Origin: Pithys albifrons albifrons
Lineage: Eukaryota; Chordata; Aves; Passeriformes; Thamnophilidae
Direction: 5' to 3'
Assembly: GCF_047495875.1 (NCBI RefSeq)
Contig: NC_092497.1
Span: forward strand, 73,416,463-73,480,462
DNA length: 64,000 nt
Both the position numbers and the translations under genes were made by a program. The notes beneath the pieces were generated by a model. The model did no database searches. It saw only the letters and a list, made by a program, of their open reading frames with translations, and had not been told where the DNA came from. The first letter of the stretch is position 1. Each line of letters opens with the position of its first letter. This document shows positions 49,207 through 59,378 of this stretch, in pieces.

Positions 49207-52200
49207 ATTGAGATACTATTACACACAGGCAAACTTGAAGTACTGTCTATCTGTAAGAGGCAGTGTATAGTCTTGGTTGGGTGATCTACTCTCACATTGG
49301 CTTGTTTTGTGGCTTTTCAGGCTGAGACCACACAAGCCATGCTTCCCTTCTCTATGGAAAGGCAGAGGTAGTCAAACTCTAGTTAAGTCACAGCCATTCC
49401 CATGGTGGACACAATGCAAGTAACTTCAGATAGAAGAGTACTGATGCTAGTGTTTCTTTCATTGGTTAAATTGCATTAGCTCAGGTTGACTTACCTTGCT
49501 TGGGCAAGCAAGTTATGAATCTGAAAAACAAATAGATATCTTTAATGATAATAATTGTAACAATTAATATACAGCTATGAAATTATTAAGTTTTGATATA
49601 TTATGAAGTATAGTTAAAGTATTTGTAATTTTAATTGACAATACTGCTCCAAAGATAACTCACTAGGAAATTTAAAATTTAGATGGATGCAGAATTTTGG
49701 AAGAAAAGAATTCTGACTTTGATTTAATGCCTCTCCTTCCTTTTTCTTACCCTTGGTAAAGTTTGTTATTCTTTTAGGAAGATGCTATGATTTCTCAGGG
49801 TAAACAGAGGTTTAAATTATTCTCCAAAACCTGTCATCTATAACTTAAATCTCTTTCTTTTCTGACCCCGACATCGTCTTATTACCCGTGTTTCTATCTT
49901 GCTTATACATTTAATTATTTTACCCATTTATTCAGGATCTTTCCTATTCTTTCCCATTTTTACCTATCTCTCCGTCCTTCTGTCCCTGTTTCTTTCAATC
50001 CTCTTAACTAAACCCTTTTCTGTCCCTCATGTCCCTGCCCTCCCTACCTCTCACAGAGGCCAGAAAACTTGATGCTGTCCATGTGATGCTGCAAGATATT
50101 TGAAGCTTACATATTTTTGTACAGCTTGGCGATTTACATTTTGGATGAATTCAGCAGTGATTTAGAGCTAGACCAGCAGCAGGGTAAATGTCATCAGCTG
50201 GGCATGCTGACTCTGAAAATGCTGCCAAAGCTCCAGCTTCAAAGGCTTTGCCCTGGTCCCTCAAAAAGGCTGAAATATTGGTCTGATGTTCACTGCTCAC
50301 ACCTCAGTGCCTCATGGTGAGCAGAACAAGCCACTTCCCATTGAAAGGTCTGTGGGGCAATAAATGGAGCTCTTCAGGGTTCCCACAATGCCTCTACAGT
50401 TGTCTTCATTAAAGTTAAGCCACATCTGAATTTCACTGTACCTCATGTTTAACACAAAACTGCCATCCACTCCTTCCCCAGTTAGGCAGATACTTTTATT
50501 ACCACATTACTCCTCTCTTCCCTCCATGGCCTGACATGGTGAAAGACCTATCTGCAGGAATGGTCCTGGCTGCTTCTGAACAACCATGTTGTTCGTGGCA
50601 TGACTGAACTGGGTTTGGTTGCTTAGGGTTCTGACTCCTGCTTTAGGGGTTTTAATGCAGTTCAGCATGATGAAGAGTAGGTATCTGCAGGGAACAGAGC
50701 CTTAGAAATCCCAGCATTCTGGAAGTACCAAATACAGGGTATTGATAATTGCACTAGAAATAGAACAGTGCCTCTTGAGAAATGTTTTAAGATGGTAGTT
50801 GAAGAGAGATTGAAGCTACTGTAGCACGTAAAGAGATCACTGTGAGATGCCACAGTTGCCCTGTACACAAGTTACAGTGTTACTTCTGTGGCTTTGAAAT
50901 ATGCTATGCAAACATGAAACAAAACTTAGACCCTTCCTGGAAAAGATAAACATTCAAATATTGTCCTTTCACAAGGAAAAACAATATCATTTACCACCAG
51001 GTTAAATACTCCTTTCTGGTCAGAATCTTTTATTGATAGCTGCATTGTTTACTTCTACCTATACAGACTCGTGGATCAATGCTTTTATTTTGCAATGGAA
51101 TTCCCCTACCCCCTCCCCCTTTTTTAAAAAAGAGTGTCTTATTGAATTCCTATTTCCTTGACTGGGTTACTATCAACTATCTCACAATGAAAATCTCACA
51201 GCAAATAGAGAAGACACAGAATCCCATGCCACAGCTTTGCCTTAGGTTCAGCATGTCCACACAGTTAGCACTTCAGTTCAATTGATACATATGTAGATAA
51301 CATTTTACTGTTCACGTTTGATTTTTATCCTGCACATGCAGAGGGCAGGACTAAAAGAGTCCATACTGTTTACAGCTAGGAGTTAGCGTGTTCAAATCTA
51401 ACATGTAGACTGGTTTTGATACAATTTTCTGTCTTACTCTGAGTTCTCCCTGGTTTTAATGACAAAGTAATTGTCTGTCACACTGCCTATTTGGGGTGGG
51501 TGATACTAACCTTTTCTGCTAAAGGAAGAATGATGTAGTGAATGATGTAGAAAACATCACAATGGCAAGGTGCAAATTTATGGAGTGCAGTAACTACTGT
51601 GGGTCACCTTACCTCAGGAAGGGTCTGTCAAAGGGAAGAGTTTTGGAGACAGCTAAAGGAAACAGAAAAGTCAACCTAAATAAACTGCCCATATGAAAAG
51701 GGACTAGAAATAATTAGACCTATTTACCATAAAAATAAGACAAATAGGAAGGTGTACAAAAGAGTGGAAAAACAAGTGGGTATTTCCTGTGGACAGATTA
51801 TCCTAGAATTCCAGATTTAAAAAATTAGTATTAGCCTTAAACAGGCCATAGTAGTTATGATATGGGCTCAGACAAACATCTTGTTAATAAAGCACATTTT
51901 TGATATGTTTTAAACTAAAATTAGTAAATTTTTATTAAGAAGAGAATTGGCTTTAAGTAATGGAATAAATTGAATAGAGTATGTGTCATATCGTTTCAAA
52001 CTATTTAAAACACTTGTCTGTAGCATTTTAATTAGGAAAGGAAAAAATAAGTTTCTACAGACTTGCTCTTACTTTGAGTTTTCTTACCTATATAACATGC
52101 TATATGGCTGTCCTTGAGGCAATAGGGGGAGAGGTGACCCTTGTGACTATCTTAATGGCAGTTTTCTGGAACAATATGAATTGGCTGAGGATTAAGAAGA

Positions 52201-53180
52201 GATTGGCTCTTCCTGAAACATATCCTACACCTTTTTTGACTGCAACATGTCTGTTAGAAGAGCTAAACACCTAGTTCCATTTTTCAGAAATAGTGTTTCT
52301 TGAGATAAAAACAAGAATATGGTAAGCCTGTTTCCTAGAGGGGGAGAAATTAAGCAACTTGAGAAGAAGGGAAGTTTAGCAAAATGAAATTTAAAATGTG
52401 GATTTGAAGGCAAAATCCTATGAGACATAGCAGATAATAATACTAGGAGAACAAATACAGAATTACTTTTTTTTAAATCATAGTTTTTCTTAAAAACACT
52501 TGTAAGATGAAATCATTTGCATTGTATCTCTTCCTTGGTGAACAGAAAAACATACAAGCAGTAAGTTTTGTTGTATTGGATTATTCATAAAAACATTGTA
52601 TGTAAAATGTCTTCTTTTGCCATTTTTGTGAAAAACTTGTTTTTTATCTGACTTTAAGTGAAAGTATCACTCATGCTCCAGTTTTCTTTTAATTGTCACA
52701 ATGATTGGATAGGTAACATTGCCACACTCAAGGCAATACCATCAGCAGCTGTCTAACTTGTTCCTCTGGTGAAAACTGTCAGCCCTGCAGTGGATGCTAC
52801 CATTAAAATACCAGATCCTTGTACTTGCTGATCACATTAGCTGAAGTTTGTGGTCCATTAGAAGTTAATAAACTAGATCTTAAACAGGAGTATTTTTGTA
52901 TAATGTACTCTTTCACCTGTACATGGAAGAAAAATCTCTGGCAGTGTGACATGGCAGACCTAGAACCAATGTTTTGATGTCTTTCAATCAAATCTGTCCG
53001 ATTAGTATATTATGAGTCCTAGGACACTTCATGTGGTAAACACACCAAATTATGAAGAGTGGAAAGAACGGGGTTTAATTGTGGATCTGAAGGACAGCAC
53101 TGAAGCACCTTGAAGAGACTTGCTGCTGAAGTTTTTAAAATTGTGGTTTTATTTGTACTGGTTTTTTTTTAGTTGCAAAA
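49207..53180. other. AT-rich unique DNA, no supported gene
   Basis: Open frames are below 70 codons. A 62-codon minus frame at 52,803-52,991 contains an acceptor-like CCATGTACAG and a 35-codon open stretch (52,916-52,812), but the donor (GTATTT) is weak. No repeat family recognised. Confidence 0.4.
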
Positions 53181-53194
53181 CTTGTGTCTCACCT

Positions 53195-53657
53195 GCCTAA
53201 GCTTGTTACAGCTCCCCTGCGGGGCTGTTACACCAGACCCCACCTTGTATTCTATCTACCCATTCCTATCTCCTTTAGTCTCCCGGAGGCCTTTTGTTCC
53301 GCAAATGAGTCATCGAACCTGATGTTGAGCACGTTATTGTTTCTTTGCGGGCTGGGCAACAGCCTCCCCTCTCCTGGGGAACCCCTGGGACAGGGACACC
53401 ATAGCAGCCTCCCCCTACAAGGAACCCCCGGGATCAGAAAGCTTTCAGAACCCCTCCCCTCTCTGCACTGCCACAGCGGCAGCCAAGAGAAAGGGGTCTG
53501 GGCTTGCCCTGCCGCTCCAAGCTGGGCAGCCCCGTGTGAGGAATTTCCTATGCCTCATAGCAGTAGCAACATGGCCTCAGCCCTCTCCCATTTCCATTGG
53601 TTACCGCGCCTGTCTGTCCCAAATCCCTAGTTTTCTATTGGTTATTACCATCGATTT
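53195..53657 (+). mobile_element. LTR-like promoter element, left part (interrupted)
   Basis: A GC-rich block with two CCAAT-type boxes (ATTGG at 53,596-53,600 and 53,635-53,639) is cut by the first RTE-like element. The right part at 57,665 supplies the TATA box. Near its start is a hairpin-prone sequence, CAGCTCCCCTGCGGGGCTG (about 53,210-53,228). Interpreted as an LTR or similar retroviral promoter older than the RTE insertion. Class unknown; left edge approximate. Confidence 0.45.
53647..53657. repeat. Left target-site duplication, RTE-like copy 1
   Basis: ACCATCGATTT, matched with one mismatch by ACCGTCGATTT at 57,654-57,664. It places the 5' end of the element at 53,658 (CTTCTCC...), the same first bases as in copy 2. 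Confidence 0.85.
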
Positions 53658-54234
53658 CTTCTCCAGGGACACCCCCTTGTCGAGGGGTAGAAGCTTGCAT
53701 GCCCTCATGAGGTTGAGAGCTATGCTGGAGGTGGTTTCTGCCGCCGGTAGGGTCTCCCATGCCAGACAGGTCTCAGCTGAAGGGTCAGACAAAGTGTGTC
53801 CACGGGCAGGATGGGCTCGCTAGCCCTCTGGCAACCATCCTAGGAGAAGGACAACTCCAACCCCAAACCCAGGCAGATGGAGATTGTTTAACCCTGTAAG
53901 GCCATCCATCTAAGAGAAGGATACTCTAACCAAACCTACGTCCTGAGGTATTCGCTGTCACCATCCAAGCTCGCTAGGCCATGGCAGATGAACCTTAGGA
54001 GTAAAGGGTGGGGCCAGTTCTGCGCACGCTGTGCCTCACCTAAAAAATCCATTGCACAGGCTTGAAGGGTTCACTCACATTGCAAAGCCCTATAGCAACA
54101 GGTGAGGGTCGAAAACGGCAGGTGATAGGAAGCAGCTGGAAGCCGCAGACCCAACCCTGCATGCAGGCGGTTCAGGATATGGGTCATTAGAGACTTGACC
54201 CCGGAGATGACAGTCTCTTGTGGCAGCATCCTGA

Positions 54235-57200
54235 ATGACCAAGCAGCCTTTTCTAGGGACAGCACTGCTTGCTTCACACGGAGAGGGGCCTAGCAAAGGT
54301 GGCCTAAACAAAGCTCATCTCCACACCCAGTTGGATAACCGCGGCCAATCGGCATCTTCCATGCGGTCAAACAAAAACAGATTTCAAAGGCATACACCTG
54401 CCTGCAAAGGTGTGCTCAAACTAACACTCGCATGTTGGAACATCAGAACCATGCTTGATACTGGGGATAGTGGACATCCTGAGCGTCGTTCTGCTCTAAT
54501 TGCCCACGAACTGTCACGGCTCAACATTGACATTGCTGCTCTCAGTGAAGTTTGTCTTCATGAGGAAGGCAGCCTTAAAGAACATGGTGCTGGCTACACA
54601 CTCTACTGGTCAGGCAAACCCAAAACCGAAAGACACCTTTCAGGAGTTGGCTTCATGATTAAAAACTCCATTGCCTCCAAACTTGAAAATCTGCCTACAG
54701 GTCATTCCGATCACATTATGTCCTTACGCCTCCCTCTACACAACAAGCAACATGTTGTTCTTTTTAGCGTATATGCCCCAACTCTCCAAGCTGATCCAAC
54801 AGAAAAAGACAAATTCTACACCAACCTGCGCCGCCTCACCCAAAATGTTCCTGCAGATGATAAGATCATAATCCTTGGTGACTTCAACGCCAGAGTAGGT
54901 AAGAATTCTGAAGCCTGGAAAGGAGTCCTGGGCAAGCATGGCGTTGGAAACTGCAACAACAACGGACGCCTCCTGCTAGAGTTTTGTGCAGAACGGCAGC
55001 TCACCATCACCAACACTGTCTTTCAACAGAAAGACAGCCTGAAGACAACCTGGATGCATCCTCGATCCAGCACTGGCACCTCATTGACTATATCTTAGTA
55101 CAACAGAGAAATGTCAGTGATGTCTGTCATACTCGAGTGATGCCGAGTGCAGAATGTCAAACAGATCATCGCCTTGTGCGTTGCAAACTTAACCTCCACT
55201 TCAAGCCCAAACCTAAGAGAGGTGGCATTCCAAGGAGGAGGCTCCAAGTCAGCAATCTTCAAACAGCCACAGTGAGAGACAGCTTCCAGGTAAACCTTCA
55301 AACTAGACTTAAAGATAATCCCATAGATCCCTCTCCTGAAGCGCTTTGGCAGCATATTAAAAGTTGCATCCTGCAGTCCTCTGAAGAGTCCCTAGGGTTC
55401 TCCTCCAAGAAAAACAGAGACTGGTTTGATGAGAACAATCATAAGATCCAGGAATTGGTGAAGAAGAAGAGAACTGCTCACCAGGCACACCTTGCTCAGC
55501 CATCTGGCCATATAAAAAAACCTGCCTTTCGTCTTGCATGCAGTAAGCTCCAACAGAACCTTTGAGACATTCAGAACAAATTGTGGCTCGACCTAGCAGA
55601 AAAGACACAACTATGTGCAGACTTGAGTGACCAAAGGCGATTCTATGAGGCCCTGAAAGCAGTGTACGGACCCACACACCAGGTTCAAAGCCCCCTACTC
55701 AGTGCAGATGGTCAAATACTTCTCACAGATAAAACCTCCATCCTGAACCGATGGTCTGAGCACTTTCAGACTCTCTTCAGTGCCAACCGTGTAGTCCAAG
55801 GCTCAGCAATTCAGCACATTACACAACAACCTGTGAAACATGAATTGGATGCAGCTCCTACTATGGGAGAGATACTCAAGGCCATACAACAGGTGAAAAC
55901 TGGCAAGGCAGCTGGGGTTGATGGAATTCCACCTGAAATCTGGAAGCATGGAGGTCAAGCACTCCATGCCAAATTCCACGAGCTTGTTGTGCGTTGCTGG
56001 GAACAAGGCGAACTACCACCAAATCTCCGTGATGCAGTCATCATCACCCTGTACAAGAGGAAAGGAGAAAAATCAGACTGCTCAAATTACCGAGGTATTG
56101 CTTTGCTCTTCATTGCTGGTAAAATCCTTGCAAAACCACTTTTGGACAGATTAGCACCCACTATTGCAGAAGAACTTCTACCCGAAAGCCAGTGTGGTTT
56201 CAGAGCCAATAGGAGCACCACAGACATGCTATTTGTCCTCAGACAACTGCGAGAGAAGTGTAGGGAACAGAACAAAGGGCTCTATGTAACCTTCATTGAC
56301 CTCACCAAAGCTTTCGACACTGTTAGCAGAAAAAGCCTGTGGCAGATCTTGGAATGTTTAGGATGTCCCCCCAAGTTCCTCAAAATGATCACCCTGCTAC
56401 ATGAGGATCAGCGTGGACAAGTCAGATATGGCGATGCACTCTCTGAGCCCTTTCCAATAACCAACAGTGTGAAACAAGGTTGCGTTCTTGCACCAACTCT
56501 ACTCACAATCTTCTTCAGCATGATGCTCCAAAGAGCCACAGCAGACTTCGATGAAGAAAACGGCATCTACATCCGATATCGTAGCGATGGAAGCCTATTC
56601 AACCTAAGGCGACTGAAGGCCCACACCAAGACCCTGAATCACCTTGTCCGTGAGCTGCTTTTTGCTGATGATGCCGCCCTCATTGCTCACACAGAGGCAG
56701 CTCTGCAGCGCTTAACATCCTGCTTTGCAGAGGCTGCTGAGCTTTTTGGGCTGGAAGTCAGCCTGAAGAAAACGGAGGTTCTCTAGCAACCTACACCTCA
56801 GGAAGTCTTCCACCATCCTCACATCACCATAGGCAATTCAGAGCTTAAGTCAGTCCAGCAGTTCACCTATCTGGGAAGTATCATTTCCTCAGACGGTAAG
56901 ATCGACAAAGAGATAGACAACAGGCTAGCAAAGGCATACAGAGCCTTCGAAAAACTCCATAAAAGAGTCTGGTCCAGTAAACACCTGAAGAAAAATACAA
57001 AGATTAGTGTCTACAGAGCCATTGTACTGTCTACTCTTTTATATGGGTCTGAATCCTGGGTCATCTACCGCCACCACCTGCGGCTTCTCGAACGCTTCCA
57101 TCAGCACTGCCTCCATTCAATCCTAAACATCCACTGGTCTGATTACGTGACCAATGTGTCTGTTCTTGAACAGGCAGGGGTCACCAGTATCGAGGCCATG

Positions 57201-57609
57201 CTGATGAGAATGCAGCTGTGCTGGGCAGGGCATGTCTCCAGGATGGAGGATCACCGCCTCCCAAAGATTGTGCTCTATGGTGAACTCGCCACCGGCTGCC
57301 GCAAGAGAGGAGCTCTGAAGAAGAGATACAAGGACTCCCTGAAACAACACCTCAGCCTTGGCCATATTGACTGCCACCAATGGTCCACTCTGGCCTCCAA
57401 TCAGGATTCATGGAGACACCATTCACGACGCTGCTGCTTCCTTTGAGAATGCACGGAGAGTCAGTCTTGAGGAGAAAAGACAATGCAGAAAGAACTGTTC
57501 CTTGCCAATGTCACCTAGGGAGACGTTTCGCTGTGCCTTTTGTGACCGGACCTGCCTATCCCGTATCAGCCTTTTTAGCCACCAGCACGCTTGCAGCAAG
57601 CGTGGGTAG
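54235..57609 (+). pseudogene. RTE-like endonuclease-reverse transcriptase, copy 1 (broken)
   Basis: The multi-domain protein would nick target DNA and reverse-transcribe the LINE RNA there. Endonuclease: WNIRTM (residue 68 on), [27 protein letters not shown] in the first frame (54,235-55,098), then TDHRLVRCKL in the next frame. Reverse transcriptase (55,581-56,786): GKAAGVDGIPPEIW, LYKRKGEKSDCSNYRGIALL, QCGFRANRST, VTFIDLTKAFDTVS, KQGCVLAPTLLTIF, LLFADDAAL. The C-terminal part continues with YLGSIIS, CWAGHVSRMEDHRLP and a zinc finger of CAFC...HQHAC type (about 57,531-57,597), ending at TAG 57,607. Breaks: one-base deletion near 55,068, TGA 55,563, TAG 56,784 and two-base deletion near 57,418. 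Catalytic residues of both enzymes remain, so decay is recent. Confidence 0.87.
57587..57603 (+). other. 3' stem-loop of the RTE-like LINE
   Basis: CACGCTTGCAGCAAGCGTG (57,586-57,604) is an 8-bp perfect stem with a 3-base loop, about 50 bases before the tail. Copy 2 has a weaker version (CACACTTGCAGCAAGCATG). The SINE carries a different hairpin (ACCCATGTGGGT) at the equivalent place. LINE reverse transcriptases often recognise such 3' hairpins; that role here is inference. Confidence 0.5.
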
Positions 57610-57653
57610 TGCCCTTCTCAAATCTTTGTTCGCGAAGCCTGGCCATGATGATG

Positions 57654-57664
57654 ACCGTCGATTT
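57654..57664. repeat. Right target-site duplication, RTE-like copy 1
   Basis: ACCGTCGATTT, second copy of the 11-bp duplication (one mismatch), directly after the (ATG)3 tail. Confidence 0.85.
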
Positions 57665-57955
57665 GCCCTACTGGCTAACCGAAGCACCTCAGAGGCTCCC
57701 CCTCCCAGAGTTTTCACCCAATCCATCCCAGATCTGGCACCTTTACCCTGAGAACTTATAAAAGCTTTGTGTATTTCCCAAGAAACCTCTTTTTGCCTGG
57801 AAACTCTGGACTGGTAATATCATCTCCTTTCTCTGCGCCCTGTTGGCTCTGGAGGCAGGCAGAGACCTCTCCCTTCCTTCCAATGCTGTCCAACTTTACA
57901 CATGAAGGACAGGTTGCCAGGACTCCTGATAATATTAGTATGCTATCCGGCTAAC
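57665..57955 (+). mobile_element. LTR-like promoter element, right part
   Basis: Continues the element interrupted at 53,657. A TATA box TTATAAAAG lies at 57,756-57,764; with the insertion removed, it sits about 110 bases after the second CCAAT box. Downstream is a pyrimidine-rich, R-U5-like stretch. The right edge, where AT-rich DNA resumes, is approximate, and no retroviral internal sequence follows. Confidence 0.4.
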
Positions 57956-59369
57956 AGTAGTGGTTTAATTTAATCCATTATGGGGACAAAATGTAGTATT
58001 TTAAATCAGTTTTCTGGAAATCATAAGCAACTTCTCTTGATCTCAGATTCATGGGTCCCAGTTTAGAAATTATTGCTACAGCCTATCTCAATAAGATTGC
58101 TCCAAAAGGTATTCCAATTTTTGGTAGTGGTCAGATATTTAGTTGTGAAAATAGTTATGCTGAATGCCAGTGATACATATTTTTGTTCTCAGAATGAAAA
58201 CAATTTGATAGTTATTTTTTGGATATTCATTTAAACCAACATTATCACCAAAAGCGCGTTCATATCTGCCCTGCTTTTGTATTGTGCCACCACAACTAGC
58301 TGCCCAGCCTTGTATCAAACCATATTGATAAACCAATCAGTTAAAAATACCTCTCATTCTGCCCTGTTTAGGGATGGTTTCAGTTGAATCAGGCTCCCAA
58401 CCTTGTTACACTGCAAATGTTTACCAGCACAATGTAGGGATCAGTGTAAGAGTAGCAACAAAGTACCAGTGGAACATTGTCGAGGTTGCCAAGCTGTGAA
58501 TTCTTTTTTTTTTTTTTTAATAGAGTGAATTCAACAATGTCTTTAAAATCAGGCTTCTCATTCAGACGCATTGAGATGGTTTTTTTCTATGGACATTGTT
58601 CTGTTTTCATTTAATTCACTATTTCTCTCCCGATGTTACTACCAGGGAACATTCCTACATTTGTTCTGAACAGAAAACACATAAGGGAAATAACAAAGAT
58701 ACAAGTTCTTCATAATATCTTCACACTAGTAATTTTTTTCATTAATATTACTCTTCCCTAGATTTTTGCAGCTCTAATTAGTTTTGTAGAATGATGGCTG
58801 ATTGATTTACCTGAGTATAAGATTTTGTTGAATAGGCAAGTAGTTCTTGTGATTAGAACTTGAAAAAAGAAATGGAGTTAATTTGTGTTTTGTGTTTGGG
58901 CTTTTGTTTGCTCTGGTTTGGTTTCGTTTGGGGTTTTTTGAGGTTTTTTTTGCCTTTTTTTGTTTTTCTTGTTTGGTTGGGTATTTTTTCCCAGTTAAAC
59001 TGGAATAGATAATAATCCTCCACCAGTGAAAAATTAATTCTTTTTGTTCCAAGGGGAAGAAAATGGGACTGGCCATTAGTGATAAATTGAAATAATCACT
59101 TTCCATCAAAGTGAATACATTGCTGTTCTAAAACACTGGTAAGCTATGTGTTTTGCACCTCCTTTTGGCTACTTTGTCAACAATGCATGATGCATGATGC
59201 AGTTCTCCATTCCTGTAAAACTGACTAGACAATATGATCACTTTTCAGCACATATTATCAATACTTAGCCTATTATGTCACCTTCATTTATGTAATATTT
59301 TTCATCAAGTTTTTAAAGAAATACAGTACTATAAATACTTTCCTATATAAAGTGTTTTGCTGAAAAAGT
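57956..59369. other. AT-rich spacer between the two RTE-like copies
   Basis: No gene or repeat family recognised. It has poly-T (58,503-58,518), GTTT/GTTTT-rich DNA (58,905-58,975) and a small tandem of GCATGAT (59,184-59,198). A 100-codon minus frame (58,807-59,109) is Lys-rich low complexity. Confidence 0.45.
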
Positions 59370-59378
59370 AGAGATGAT
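59370..59378. repeat. Left target-site duplication, RTE-like copy 2
   Basis: AGAGATGAT, matched with one mismatch by AGAGATAAT at 63,372-63,380. It fixes the 5' end of copy 2 at 59,379. The sequence differs from that of copy 1, so the two copies inserted independently. Confidence 0.75.

Larger units (their letters stand above)
53658..57653 (+). mobile_element. Full-length RTE-like LINE, copy 1
   Basis: A non-LTR retrotransposon of 3,996 bp: a 5' UTR of about 580 bp, an endonuclease and reverse transcriptase coding region, a very short 3' UTR and an (ATG)3 tail. The 11-bp target-site duplications and the same 5' start as copy 2 show it is full length, which is uncommon for LINEs. APE-type endonuclease without ORF1, short 3' UTR and microsatellite tail fit the RTE clade. 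It may be the bird lineage known as AviRTE, whose horizontal transfer between birds and filarial nematodes has been reported, but I could not check. Orientation is the same as copy 2, 1.7 kb away. It is disabled by frameshifts near 55,068 and 57,418 and stops at 55,563 and 56,784. Confidence 0.88.

Noticed and set aside
52812..52916. 35-codon exon-like stretch on the minus strand
   Set aside because: Acceptor is plausible but the donor GTATTT is weak and the translation is not distinctive.
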